Source of the DNA: Clostridium amylolyticum
GTDB lineage: Bacteria; Bacillota; Clostridia; Clostridiales; Clostridiaceae
Length of the DNA: 64,000 bases
NCBI RefSeq assembly: GCF_900142075.1
Contig: NZ_FQZO01000003.1
Coordinates: 248,001-312,000 of the forward strand
Reading direction: 5' to 3'
Positions 1 through 8,959 of the stretch are shown here, piece after piece. Under the pieces are notes generated by a model. That model ran no database searches. It was not told the DNA's origin and saw only the letters and a program-made list of their open reading frames with translations. A program made the translations under genes and the position numbers. The number at the start of each line of letters is the position of its first letter. Position 1 is the first letter of the stretch.

Positions 1-23
1 TATTTAACATTAAAGGAAAATCT

Positions 24-506
24 TTGCTAAAAGTTAGCTTTGCTATAATTGGATTAATAACTTTTATATATAGTTCATATAAAATTGCTTTTCTAGGAAG
101 CAGCATATCCTTTCATAAAGGTATTAGATTAATTTCAGCTCTATTATTTCTAATATCTCTATTTCTTTTATTTTATTCTTTATTTTTAGAGTTACCTTTT
201 AAAAAAACCTATGGAGAAAAGGATTATAATAATGGACTAATAACTACAGGAACATATGCCTTATGCAGGCACCCTGGCGTTTTATGGTTCTTTTTTATGT
301 TTATTTTTCTTTTCTTTTATACAGGGTCCGCTTTGCTACTTATGGCAGGATTAATATGGACGAGCTTGGATGTACTTTATGTATATCTTCAAGAAAAATA
401 TTTTTTTCAAGATATGTTTAAAGATTACAAAAAATATAAAAAAACTACACCTATGCTTATACCTAATTTAGAAAGCATTAAACGATGTTTTAAAACTATT
501 AAGTGA
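24..506 (+). CDS. Isoprenylcysteine/phospholipid methyltransferase-like membrane protein
   Basis: Small integral membrane protein of 160 residues with about four hydrophobic segments. The stretch around residues 76-90 carries the Arg-His-Pro-Gly motif (CRHPG) typical of the ICMT/PEMT methyltransferase superfamily, whose members use S-adenosylmethionine to methylate lipids or prenylated substrates inside the membrane. The TTG start is supported by an AAAGGA ribosome binding site at 12-17. The substrate cannot be told from sequence. It lies 53 bp upstream of the GH3-like gene on the same strand and may be cotranscribed with it. The family call is fairly safe; specificity is unknown. Confidence 0.6.
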   Translation: MLKVSFAIIGLITFIYSSYKIAFLGSSISFHKGIRLISALLFLISLFLLFYSLFLELPFKKTYGEKDYNNGLITTGTYALCRHPGVLWFFFMFIFLFFYTGSALLLMAGLIWTSLDVLYVYLQEKYFFQDMFKDYKKYKKTTPMLIPNLESIKRCFKTIK

Positions 507-559
507 CTTAGAGTATAAATAAAATTTAATTCAATGTAAAGGGGAATAGGAGGATAAAT

Positions 560-2131
560 ATGACTTTAAGTGAGATGCTAAAGAATGAAGATTACTCTAA
601 AATATGGAGTAAGTATTGTGGTTTTCTTGATTTAACCATAGATGAAGTTATGGAAATTCAAGAAAGATTACTAATGGAACAAATTGAACTTTTGTCAAAG
701 AGTGAAATTGGTGAAAAGATCATGGGAAAAGGAGTGAAACCTAAGAGTATAAAAGAGTTTCGTGAGAAAGTTCCTTTAACTAGTTACGAAGATTATGCGG
801 ATATATTATTAAATAAAGAAGAAGATAAACTTCCTGCTAAGACTATGTATTGGATTCAAACTACTTGGAGAGGTGGTAGTCATCCTATTAAATTAGCACC
901 ATACTCAGAAAGTATAGTGCAAGAGCATACTAAGTGTGTGTTAGCAAGCTTAATATTATCTACCAGTGAAAAAAAAGGGCATTTTACTTTAAGAGAACTG
1001 GATAAGTTTCTTTATGGAATGGCTCCTCTACCTTATTTAACAGGATTACTTCCTTATATAGTTGGTAATGAGATAGAATTTGATTATTTGCCACCTTTAG
1101 ATAAAGCAGAAGACATGACCTTTGAGGAAAGAAATATAAATGGTTTTAAAATTGGAATGGAAAGTGGCATTGATCTATTTTTTGGGCTTTCTAGCGTTTT
1201 GGTTAGAATAGGGGAGAGCTTTGTCAAAGGACAAGAAGGTAGTAAAAATAAAAATAACTTTAAACCTAAAACCCTCCATATGTGGTATAAGGTTATTAAA
1301 GCATTTATTAAGAGTAAAATAAATAAAACCCCTATACTTCCAAAAGATATTTGGGATTTAAAAGGTATACTATGTGGAGGTACGGATACCAGGAGATTTG
1401 TAAAACAAATTGAATACTATTGGGGCAAAAAGCCAAGGGAGGTTTACGGAGGAACGGAGCTTACTGTGGTAGCCACTGAAACTTGGGGTGATAAAGGACT
1501 TACATTTTTTCCAGATGTTAATTTCCTTGAGTTTATACCAGAAAAGGAATCTGTAAAAAATTTAAATGACAAGAGCTATATCCCTACTACAGTGTTATTA
1601 AATGAAATAAAGCCGGGAGAAAGATATGAACTGGTTACTACAAAATTTAAAGGAGGCTCTTTTGTAAGATACCGAGTGGGTGATATAATAGAATGTACTG
1701 CTACTGATAATTTTGAATATGGAATTTATATACCGCAAGTACGTTATGTAGATAGAATAAGCAATATTATTGATTTGGCTGGGTTTACTAGATTAACTAC
1801 AGATACTATTGAAAAAGCTTTTGAGCTTGGAGAAATACCCGTACAAGATTGGGTAGCAGCTAAAGAGTATGTTAATGAAGAACCAATATTACATATTTAT
1901 TATGAATTAAATCAAAAGAATATACCACACCACTTAATCAAGGATAAAATCAGCACTGCACTTAAAGAAGTAGATCATGATTATAAAGACATAGAAATTC
2001 TTCTACATAGAGATCCGCTGGTGCTAACCAGTATTCCACAAGGGAAATTTAAAAATGTTAAAGAAGAATTTAAAATACCTTTCAGTAAAATTAATCCAGG
2101 TGATGAAGTTATTAAAAAAATACTATCCTAA
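560..2131 (+). CDS. GH3-like acyl-adenylating (auxin-responsive promoter family) protein
   Basis: Soluble protein of 523 residues resembling the GH3 family of ANL-type acyl-adenylating enzymes. Visible family features are the N-terminal PLTSYEDYADIL stretch, the TTWRGGSHPIKLAPYSE segment (positions of the adenylation P-loop), YGGTELTVVATE in the middle, and VRYRVGDIIE before a small C-terminal domain. GH3 enzymes activate a carboxylate with ATP and often pass it to an amino acid; bacterial members are mostly uncharacterised. An AGGAGG ribosome binding site at 549-554 sets the ATG. The next gene follows after 24 bp, so cotranscription with the GGDEF/HD-GYP gene is likely. The substrate is unknown. 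Confidence 0.65.
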   Translation: MTLSEMLKNEDYSKIWSKYCGFLDLTIDEVMEIQERLLMEQIELLSKSEIGEKIMGKGVKPKSIKEFREKVPLTSYEDYADILLNKEEDKLPAKTMYWIQTTWRGGSHPIKLAPYSESIVQEHTKCVLASLILSTSEKKGHFTLRELDKFLYGMAPLPYLTGLLPYIVGNEIEFDYLPPLDKAEDMTFEERNINGFKIGMESGIDLFFGLSSVLVRIGESFVKGQEGSKNKNNFKPKTLHMWYKVIKAFIKSKINKTPILPKDIWDLKGILCGGTDTRRFVKQIEYYWGKKPREVYGGTELTVVATETWGDKGLTFFPDVNFLEFIPEKESVKNLNDKSYIPTTVLLNEIKPGERYELVTTKFKGGSFVRYRVGDIIECTATDNFEYGIYIPQVRYVDRISNIIDLAGFTRLTTDTIEKAFELGEIPVQDWVAAKEYVNEEPILHIYYELNQKNIPHHLIKDKISTALKEVDHDYKDIEILLHRDPLVLTSIPQGKFKNVKEEFKIPFSKINPGDEVIKKILS

Positions 2132-2155
2132 AAGTGGTAATTTTGGGGTGATTAA

Positions 2156-4654
2156 ATGAATTTATCATTATTGAATGTGATTATACCTGCTATAGCTTTA
2201 ATATGCTATTTATTTCTAATGCTTGTATTTTTTTATTCAAAAAAGAATAAAATAAGAAAACTTTATAGTGTATATTTAGTATTTATGTCTATATGGTCTC
2301 TAGGATCACTTTTTATGAGGTTGAATGTTTCTCCTGGAGCTTTATTTTGGAATAGAGTATTATGTACTGGTATTATTGCCATACCTATACTTTTTTACCA
2401 TTTCTCCTTATTATATACAGAAAGTACTAAGGGATATGGACTTTTAAAGTTAGGCTATTTATTATCAATAGTATTATTTGCACTGAATATTCAGGGGTAT
2501 ATAGTTAAAACAGCCTATATATGGGATAAAAGATTGGTTTATGAAATGGGGGCAGCATCGCCTTTTCTTGCTTTATGGGGAGTTGCCTATATGTTTCTAG
2601 CCATATTTAATATTGTTTACCAGATAAAAATTAAAAAGATCTTCATAGACAAAGTGAAATTTATACTTTTTGGTATGATATTTTCATTGTTAGGAACCCT
2701 TTTAAATTTTCAATCTAATATAGGTCAGTATCCTGTAGATATAGCTGTAAATACAGTTAATGCAATACTTATAGCATATTCAATATATAGATATAGATTT
2801 TTAGGAACAAGACTAATAATCAGAAAAACCATTCAAACCTTAAGTTCAGTAATCATTCAGACTGCTTTATATTTTGTGATATTTTATTTAATAGATAAGA
2901 TTATTAAAGATAGCTATTTTTATGTTGCCATGATTTCTGCATTAATTATGAGTGTAATAAATGCAGTTATTGCCCATTATTTTAGAGAAATAATTAGATA
3001 TATGATAGATAGCCTATTTTATAAAGATAGGATAGATCAAAGGAAAGCATTAAGAGAATTTAGTGAAAATATAAATAGTAATTTAGAGATAAAAGATATA
3101 ACAAGCCATCTTATAAAAGTCATACATGATACTATACAATCTGAAAATATATATATTTATTTGAACTTGGAAGACGGAGAAAATTTCACTCTAGTGAGAC
3201 ATTTGGAATATTTAGAAAGTTTTAAAGAAATTTCTATGAATAAAAATAATCCCATAGCAAAGTGGTTTGAGTACAATAATTTACTTACCATAGAAGAAAT
3301 CAATGATAATTCATATTTTAAAGGTCTTTGGTCCATGGAAAAAAATATGCTTAACACCATGGGTGCAGATGTTTTGGTACCAATAAAGCTTAGGGATAGT
3401 CTCATAGGTATAATAATAATCACTGAAAAAGTAGATGGTACTAAGTATCAAAAAGATGACATGGATATTTTGCTTACCATAGCAAATGGTACTGCTGCTG
3501 TTATAGAAAATGCAAGAAATTACTCTAAAGCTAAAGTGCAAGCTATTACAGATGGACTTACTGAATTATATAATCATAGGCATTTTTACGAATGTTTAGA
3601 GGATGTTATATTTAATAATAGGTATGAAAAATTTTCTGTGGTAATGTTAGATGTTGACTATTTTAAATTTTATAATGATTTATATGGTCATTCTGCTGGA
3701 GATAAGGCTTTAAAGAAAATTGCGGATATATTAAAATTAAATATTGGCAGCAAGGGAATTTTAGCCAGGTATGGAGGAGAGGAATTCTCTTTAATTTTAC
3801 CAAACTTATCTGCTAAGGAGACTTATGAGATTATAGATAAAGTTAGATTAGATATACAAAGTTCCTTTAATAAAACCAATGAAGTGAATGCATTTTTAAC
3901 CATTAGCGCAGGAATATCAAATTATCCAGAAAATACAACTAACAAAGAAATACTTTTAGAAGAAGCAGACAAGGCTATGTATTATGCAAAAAGAAATGGA
4001 AGAAATAGATGCATAATATATGATGAGAAAATAGAAGATAGAGATGTTAAAAAAGATGGTGAAGATATATTGTTTTCATCAGTATACGCTTTAGCTGCCG
4101 CTATTGATGCAAAAGATCATTATACCTTTGGACATTCTGAAAATGTATCAAAATATGGAGTTATGCTAGGAAAGGCAGTAGGCTTTAACGATGAGCAGTT
4201 AGATATAATGCGTAATGCTGGTTTGCTCCATGACGTGGGAAAGATAGGGGTACCAGAAAGTATACTTACAAAACCGGGTAAGCTTACTGCAGAAGAATAT
4301 GAAACAATGAAAAAGCATGTAGAGCTTTCTGTAGATATATTCAAGCACATACCGAACCTAATAAAAGTAATACCAGCGGTGATATGCCATCATGAAAGAT
4401 ATGATGGCAAAGGATATCCTAGAGGTATAAAAGGTATTAATATACCTATTGAAGGACGATGCTTAACTATAGTGGACTCTTTTGATGCTATGATATCACG
4501 TAGGCCTTATAAAAAGCCATTGTCATTAGAACAAGCCACTAATGAATTAAGAGCAAACAAAGGTACACAATTTGATCCAATGTTAACGGATATTTTCATT
4601 GAAGTTATAGAAAAAAATAAAAGTATATTTTTAAAGGATGTTATAATACAATGA
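2156..4654 (+). CDS. Membrane sensor GGDEF / HD-GYP protein (c-di-GMP turnover)
   Basis: Protein of 832 residues. Residues 1-280 hold about eight hydrophobic segments of the 7TM histidine-kinase-N-terminal type, residues about 300-460 look like a GAF domain, followed by a GGDEF domain (ARYGGEEF, GGEEF at 540-544) and a C-terminal HD-GYP domain (LLHDVGKIGVP near 690, then HHERYDGKGYP). GGDEF domains make c-di-GMP from two GTP and HD-GYP domains hydrolyse it to GMP, so the protein may do both in response to a membrane or cytosolic signal. Both catalytic motifs look intact; the RxxD product-inhibition site is absent (Gly where the Asp should be). Start ATG follows a GGGGTG site. Confidence 0.85.
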   Translation: MNLSLLNVIIPAIALICYLFLMLVFFYSKKNKIRKLYSVYLVFMSIWSLGSLFMRLNVSPGALFWNRVLCTGIIAIPILFYHFSLLYTESTKGYGLLKLGYLLSIVLFALNIQGYIVKTAYIWDKRLVYEMGAASPFLALWGVAYMFLAIFNIVYQIKIKKIFIDKVKFILFGMIFSLLGTLLNFQSNIGQYPVDIAVNTVNAILIAYSIYRYRFLGTRLIIRKTIQTLSSVIIQTALYFVIFYLIDKIIKDSYFYVAMISALIMSVINAVIAHYFREIIRYMIDSLFYKDRIDQRKALREFSENINSNLEIKDITSHLIKVIHDTIQSENIYIYLNLEDGENFTLVRHLEYLESFKEISMNKNNPIAKWFEYNNLLTIEEINDNSYFKGLWSMEKNMLNTMGADVLVPIKLRDSLIGIIIITEKVDGTKYQKDDMDILLTIANGTAAVIENARNYSKAKVQAITDGLTELYNHRHFYECLEDVIFNNRYEKFSVVMLDVDYFKFYNDLYGHSAGDKALKKIADILKLNIGSKGILARYGGEEFSLILPNLSAKETYEIIDKVRLDIQSSFNKTNEVNAFLTISAGISNYPENTTNKEILLEEADKAMYYAKRNGRNRCIIYDEKIEDRDVKKDGEDILFSSVYALAAAIDAKDHYTFGHSENVSKYGVMLGKAVGFNDEQLDIMRNAGLLHDVGKIGVPESILTKPGKLTAEEYETMKKHVELSVDIFKHIPNLIKVIPAVICHHERYDGKGYPRGIKGINIPIEGRCLTIVDSFDAMISRRPYKKPLSLEQATNELRANKGTQFDPMLTDIFIEVIEKNKSIFLKDVIIQ

Positions 4655-4954
4655 GTTTAATTGTTAATAATAAATGAACTAATTATTAACTAATTATAAA
4701 ATTAAGTTTTATTTATTATATAATCATATAATTTGTGTGTAATTTGGATGTAATTTGGTAAATGTCGAAAAATACTTATCATTTAGAAGAAATATCAAAA
4801 TATTACGACAATATTAGACAAAGATATTCGCCTACAAGGTATATAATGAATATACTGAGAGAGTTAATTTATTTCTAGGAAGATCAATACTCAAATTAAT
4901 AATTATTTTTATGGTTATTATACATAAGAATAATTTGTTGTAGGGGTGTAAAAC
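4655..4954. other. Intergenic region with a Spo0A-box-like heptamer and a possible 38-codon ORF
   Basis: This 300-base gap separates the GGDEF/HD-GYP gene from the Ig-like gene. It holds an AT-only hairpin just after the stop (arms 4663-4671 and 4682-4690). A TGTCGAA heptamer, the Spo0A box consensus, lies at 4763-4769. The same stretch can be read as an ORF from ATG 4762 to TAG 4878, beginning MSKNTYHLEEISKYYDNIRQ, but no convincing ribosome binding site precedes it. I cannot decide between a regulatory site and a small gene; both are weakly supported. Confidence 0.25.
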
Positions 4955-5854
4955 TTGTCAAATAAGTCAAATGAAGCTGGAGTTAATTTTAAATATCAGT
5001 TAAAAGCAGGCATAATCATCTTCCTTATAGCTACTTTTACTATAGTATTTCAGTATCTTATGTTTTCAAAGGGAATATGGAATCCAATAGAGGATACGCT
5101 TTATATAAATTCAGCTAACAATATAGATGTTTTTGTAGACGAAAGTTTAAACTTAGGTATATCAAGAAAAGTAATACCTTTTTATGCTAAAGCTGGTGAA
5201 CTAAAATGGCAAATAGAAGATTCTAATATAATATCCTTTAATGATAAGGGAATATTAGTAGCTTTAAATGTAGGCCAAACAAAGCTTTGGGTAAAATCAT
5301 CTAAAGTGGAAAAAGATATAAAAGTTATGGTGAAGCCTATAATTAACATAATTCAACCTGAGACTAAAGTTAAGTTAAAAGTAGGGGAAGAATATAAGTT
5401 AAATACAAAAATCGATATATATCCAAAGAACGCTGAAATGCCCATAATAAAATATGAGTTAGAACCTTCAAACAATGTTATTGAAATATCGACACAAGGC
5501 GTAATTAAAGCCCTGAATCCTGGAGAAACAGATGTATTAATATCTAGTGGCGATAAGAAATCTTTGGTGAATGTTTCAGTTAATCCAGAAATAATCGTTA
5601 AAAATTTTACAGTGGATTATCCAGAAAAAACTGTATTTGTAGGAGATAAGTTTAATCTCAAATATAATATAGAGATAGAACCTAAAGGAGCAAAGGCACC
5701 TCCCATCAATTATAAGATAATAAATTCTATAGTACGTTTGGAGATAATGGAGGATGGAAGTATAAAAGCCTTATCGCCAGGAAGAAATGTGGTGGAAGTA
5801 AGTTGTGGAGATAAGATACTTTTTGTAAAGGTGAATGTAAAGGCTAATGCTTAG
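4955..5854 (+). CDS. Membrane-anchored Ig-like (Big2-type) domain protein
   Basis: Protein of 299 residues with one N-terminal transmembrane anchor (about residues 16-38) and an extracytoplasmic part made of three repeated beta-rich units of about 80 residues. Each ends in a phrase of the type G-V-I-K-A-L-N-P-G-E-T-D-V, as in bacterial Ig-like group 2 domains. Such domains mediate adhesion or support other surface proteins; no catalytic motif is visible. The TTG start follows a GGGGTG site at 4943-4948. It is flanked by signalling and sugar-nucleotide genes and closed by its own terminator, so it looks monocistronic. The exact role is unknown. Confidence 0.6.
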   Translation: MSNKSNEAGVNFKYQLKAGIIIFLIATFTIVFQYLMFSKGIWNPIEDTLYINSANNIDVFVDESLNLGISRKVIPFYAKAGELKWQIEDSNIISFNDKGILVALNVGQTKLWVKSSKVEKDIKVMVKPIINIIQPETKVKLKVGEEYKLNTKIDIYPKNAEMPIIKYELEPSNNVIEISTQGVIKALNPGETDVLISSGDKKSLVNVSVNPEIIVKNFTVDYPEKTVFVGDKFNLKYNIEIEPKGAKAPPINYKIINSIVRLEIMEDGSIKALSPGRNVVEVSCGDKILFVKVNVKANA

Positions 5855-5861
5855 TATATAT

Positions 5862-5897
5862 AATAAAGCAGTGATGATTCATTGCTTTATTATTTTG
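5862..5897 (+). terminator. Intrinsic terminator after the Ig-like gene
   Basis: Twelve-pair stem (5862-5873 with 5880-5891, one G-T wobble) followed by a T-rich stretch, just after the stop of the Ig-like gene. Confidence 0.7.
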
Positions 5898-6008
5898 CCT
5901 TATAACATGAAGAATAATTTAAATATATTAAAAAGTAAAAATATACAATAATTTATGAAGAAATGGGTTATAATAGGAGTGTATAATTATAGTTAGGGGG
6001 AACGTATT

Positions 6009-6878
6009 ATGAGAGTAAAAAAAGCTATAATACCCGCAGCGGGACTTGGAACCAGATTTTTGCCAGCCACAAAATCCCAACCTAAAGAAATGCTTCCCAT
6101 AGTAGATAAGCCTACTATTCAATATATAGTGGAGGAAGCGGTGGCTTCAGGTATTGAGCAAATATTAATAATCACAGGAAGAAATAAAAAGTCTATAGAA
6201 GATCATTTTGATAAATCTGTAGAATTAGAAAAAGAATTAGAAGAGAAAAATAAACAAGAGCTTTTAGAGTTGGTAAGAGGAATTTCATCCTTGGCTGAAG
6301 TGTACTACATAAGGCAAAAAGAGCCTAAAGGACTTGGTCATGCAATTTATTGTGCAAAGACCTTTGTAGGCAACGAACCTTTTGCTGTAATGCTGGGAGA
6401 TGACATAGTTGATAGTAAAACACCTTGCTTAAAGCAACTATTAGATTGTTATGGAGAATATAAAACTAGTATCTTAGGGGTACAGCCTGTACCAGAAGAA
6501 GATGTATGTAAGTATGGAATAGTTACTCCGCTGCGCATAGAAGAAAATGTATATAAGGTTAAAGGATTAGTTGAAAAACCAAAAGTTGCAGATTCACCAT
6601 CTAATATAGCGATACTTGGAAGGTATATAATAACTCCAAAGATATTTGATGTATTGGAGCATACAGAACCAGGGGTTAATGGAGAAATCCAGCTTACAGA
6701 TGCGCTAAAGCTATTGATGAGAGATGAAGCTATATATGCATATTCCTTTGAAGGAAGAAGGTATGATGTAGGAGATAAGTTAGGTTATCTTGAAGCCACA
6801 GTAGATTTTGCATTAAAAAGACCAGAGCTACGAGAAGGATTTATGAATTATTTAAAAAATACAATTGTAAAAGAATAA
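6009..6878 (+). CDS. galU: UTP--glucose-1-phosphate uridylyltransferase
   Basis: Cytosolic enzyme of 289 residues that makes UDP-glucose from glucose-1-phosphate and UTP. The N-terminal nucleotide-binding signature AAGLGTRFLPATKSQPKEML is complete, and GLGHAIYCAK, MLGDDI and VEKP motifs follow in the usual order; length is normal for bacterial GalU. Start ATG has an upstream GGGGG site. UDP-glucose feeds teichoic acids, glycolipids and exopolysaccharides, which fits the envelope-related genes further downstream, although a strong terminator separates it from them. TATAAT hexamers at 5969-5974 and 5982-5987 may serve as its -10. Confidence 0.93.
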   Translation: MRVKKAIIPAAGLGTRFLPATKSQPKEMLPIVDKPTIQYIVEEAVASGIEQILIITGRNKKSIEDHFDKSVELEKELEEKNKQELLELVRGISSLAEVYYIRQKEPKGLGHAIYCAKTFVGNEPFAVMLGDDIVDSKTPCLKQLLDCYGEYKTSILGVQPVPEEDVCKYGIVTPLRIEENVYKVKGLVEKPKVADSPSNIAILGRYIITPKIFDVLEHTEPGVNGEIQLTDALKLLMRDEAIYAYSFEGRRYDVGDKLGYLEATVDFALKRPELREGFMNYLKNTIVKE

Positions 6879-6880
6879 TA

Positions 6881-6935
6881 TAAACACCTCAGAATGGAGT
6901 GATTTTATTTCCATGCTGAGGTGTTTATATTTTGT
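6881..6935 (+). terminator. Intrinsic terminator after galU
   Basis: Perfect 12-pair inverted repeat (TAAACACCTCAG at 6881-6892 with CTGAGGTGTTTA at 6916-6927) with a 23-base loop, followed by a T-rich run. Confidence 0.75.
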
Positions 6936-6956
6936 TTAAAATTATTTAAAGAATGC

Positions 6957-6985
6957 TTGAATGTAATATTTGGAAATGGTAAAAT
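6957..6985 (+). promoter_or_regulatory. Sigma-A-type promoter for the cytidylyltransferase/transporter operon
   Basis: TTGAAT (6957-6962), 17-base spacer, TAAAAT (6980-6985). It would give a leader of about 185 bases before the ATG at 7179. The leader holds three short hairpins (near 6993-7010, 7078-7099 and 7121-7140) with no T-run after them. Confidence 0.5.
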
Positions 6986-7178
6986 GTTATTAAGTTCAAA
7001 TAATGAACTGATTCTAAGAAGACAATGAAATAAAAGAAGTCATATTATAGAAATTATAAATGGAAAGTTGGAGTAACTTAGATAGACATCCTATCTAAAA
7101 TAGAAGAATCCTTAATTATTAATATCTTTTTATAGATATTAAAAGGTAGTATTTAATTAAACATAATGGAGGCATAAA

Positions 7179-7871
7179 ATGAGAGCAATTATTATGGCGG
7201 CAGGGATGGGTACAAGGCTTAGGCCTCTTACGGATAACTGCCCTAAATCACTAGTTAAAGTGGCTGGACAACCAATTATGGAAAGGCAGATAGAGTTTTT
7301 AAGGGAAAAAGGTATTGAAGATATTATAATTGTTACGGGATATATGGCCGATAAGTTTCAATATTTAAAGGAAAAGTATGGAGTTAATCTTATCTATAAT
7401 GATAAATATAATGTTTATAATAATATATACACTATGTATCTTGTAAGGGATTATCTAAAAAATTCTTATGTAACAGAAGCGGACGTTTATATGACAAAAA
7501 ATTTTTTTAAAAATGATCTAGAATATTCTACATATTTCTCAGGTATTAAAGAAGATTTTAAATCTGAGTGGAAGTTTCATTTCGATAAAAAGGAAAGAAT
7601 TAATGATATTGAAGTAGGGGATGGTACTGATTATATAATGTGTGGCATATCTTATTGGACAGAAAAAGATGGTAAAATAATTAAAAAGGCCTTAGAAGAT
7701 GCTGTGCAAAATGAGAATTTTAATAAGTTATATTGGGATGATGTGGTAAATAAATGCCTTAAAGAAGCAGAAGTTTATATAACCAAAATAGATTCTAATG
7801 ATTGGTTTGAGATAGATTCTGTAAAGGATTTGTTAAAAGCTGAGGAATATTTAAAAACTTTTCAGTGGTAA
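7179..7871 (+). CDS. LicC/PntC-like cytidylyltransferase (phosphocholine or phosphonate activating)
   Basis: Nucleotidyltransferase of 230 residues with the N-terminal signature MAAGMGTRLRPLTDNCPKSL and downstream NIYTMYLVRD and EADVYMTKN elements found in the LicC family. LicC activates phosphocholine with CTP; the related PntC activates 2-aminoethylphosphonate (AEP). The next three genes form an AEP-type ABC importer, so the activated head group is inferred to be phosphocholine, phosphoethanolamine or AEP, for attachment to a surface polymer. No choline kinase or AEP transaminase is nearby. GGAGG precedes the start. The family call is good; the substrate is open. Confidence 0.7.
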   Translation: MRAIIMAAGMGTRLRPLTDNCPKSLVKVAGQPIMERQIEFLREKGIEDIIIVTGYMADKFQYLKEKYGVNLIYNDKYNVYNNIYTMYLVRDYLKNSYVTEADVYMTKNFFKNDLEYSTYFSGIKEDFKSEWKFHFDKKERINDIEVGDGTDYIMCGISYWTEKDGKIIKKALEDAVQNENFNKLYWDDVVNKCLKEAEVYITKIDSNDWFEIDSVKDLLKAEEYLKTFQW

Positions 7872-7908
7872 AGAATTTTAAAAAGTTAAAGGGATAAGGA
7901 GATTAATT

Positions 7909-8943
7909 ATGAATTTAAAAAAGATTTCTGCATTAGGTTTAAGTGCACTATTAGCTTTCTCTGCAGTGGGATGTGGCAGTAATAAGTCATCAAAAGAAAA
8001 GGAGATAACTGTGTATACATCCATTGAAAGTGAGTATATACCAGCGTATATTGAGCTTTTTAATAAAAAGCATCCTGATATAAAGCTAAATATTATTAGA
8101 GATTCTACGGGAGTAATAACAGCAAAACTTCTAGCAGAAAAGGATAATCCTCAAGCAGATGTAATATGGGGATTAGCAGCATCAAGCTGCCTTATATTAG
8201 ATGATGAACAGGTATTAGCTGAATATAAGCCAAAAGGCATTGAGAAGATAGATAAAAGATTTATTGATACTAAAAATTCTACACCTCATTGGGTAGGAAC
8301 TTCATTATGGTTCGGAGTAATATCTGCTAATATAGAAGAAGGAAAGACTAAAAATATTACTGCACCTGAATCTTTTGCGGATTTAATAAAGCCTGAATAT
8401 AAAGGTCAGATAGTTATGCCTAATCCAGGATCATCAGGTACAGGGTATCTATTAGTATCTTCTTGGATTAGGTCAATGGGGGAAGAAAGTGCTTGGAAAT
8501 TTATGGACGATATCCACAAAAATATGAAATCTTATGTGCATTCTGGAAGTGCTCCTACTAAATCTACAGCTACTGGTGAACAATTTTTAGGTTTAGGTAT
8601 GGATTTTGAAAGCCTAAAGCTGCAGAAAAATAATCCTCAGCTTAAAACTATATTTACAAAAGAGGATTTTGGATGGGATTCTGAGGTTAACGCTTTGGTA
8701 AATAAAAAGGAAATAAAAGATGATTCAAAAATATTTTTAGATTGGGCTATATCACCAGAAGCTATGGAAGCCTATTCTATTAATAGAGGTCTAATAACTC
8801 AAGAAGGGGTTAATTCCAAGGTAGAAGGATATCCTGAAAATGTTAAGGATAGGCTTATAAAGTTAGATTTAAGTTGGATGGCTGAAAACAGGACTAGAAT
8901 AATAAATGAGTGGACTAAGAGGTACGGTTCATCCAGTAAATAA
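7909..8943 (+). CDS. Substrate-binding lipoprotein of 2-aminoethylphosphonate-type ABC transporter
   Basis: Extracytoplasmic solute-binding lipoprotein of 344 residues. The signal peptide ends in a lipobox (SAVGC, lipid-modified Cys22), followed by a two-lobe periplasmic-binding fold beginning EITVYTSIESEYIPAYIELF, as in the iron(III)/putrescine/AEP-binding family. The segment MPNPGSSGTGYLLVSSW is typical of the AEP-type branch. It is followed by cognate ATPase and fused permease genes. AEP or a related phosphonate is the best substrate guess; ferric iron is the main alternative. GGAG site before the ATG. Confidence 0.75.
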   Translation: MNLKKISALGLSALLAFSAVGCGSNKSSKEKEITVYTSIESEYIPAYIELFNKKHPDIKLNIIRDSTGVITAKLLAEKDNPQADVIWGLAASSCLILDDEQVLAEYKPKGIEKIDKRFIDTKNSTPHWVGTSLWFGVISANIEEGKTKNITAPESFADLIKPEYKGQIVMPNPGSSGTGYLLVSSWIRSMGEESAWKFMDDIHKNMKSYVHSGSAPTKSTATGEQFLGLGMDFESLKLQKNNPQLKTIFTKEDFGWDSEVNALVNKKEIKDDSKIFLDWAISPEAMEAYSINRGLITQEGVNSKVEGYPENVKDRLIKLDLSWMAENRTRIINEWTKRYGSSSK

Positions 8944-8959
8944 TGGGGTGTTAATAGTT

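Noticed and set aside
8906..8959. Earlier start for the ABC ATPase inside the binding-protein gene
   Set aside because: No ribosome binding site and an atypical N-terminal extension; ATG 8960 has GGGGTG and the family N-terminus.
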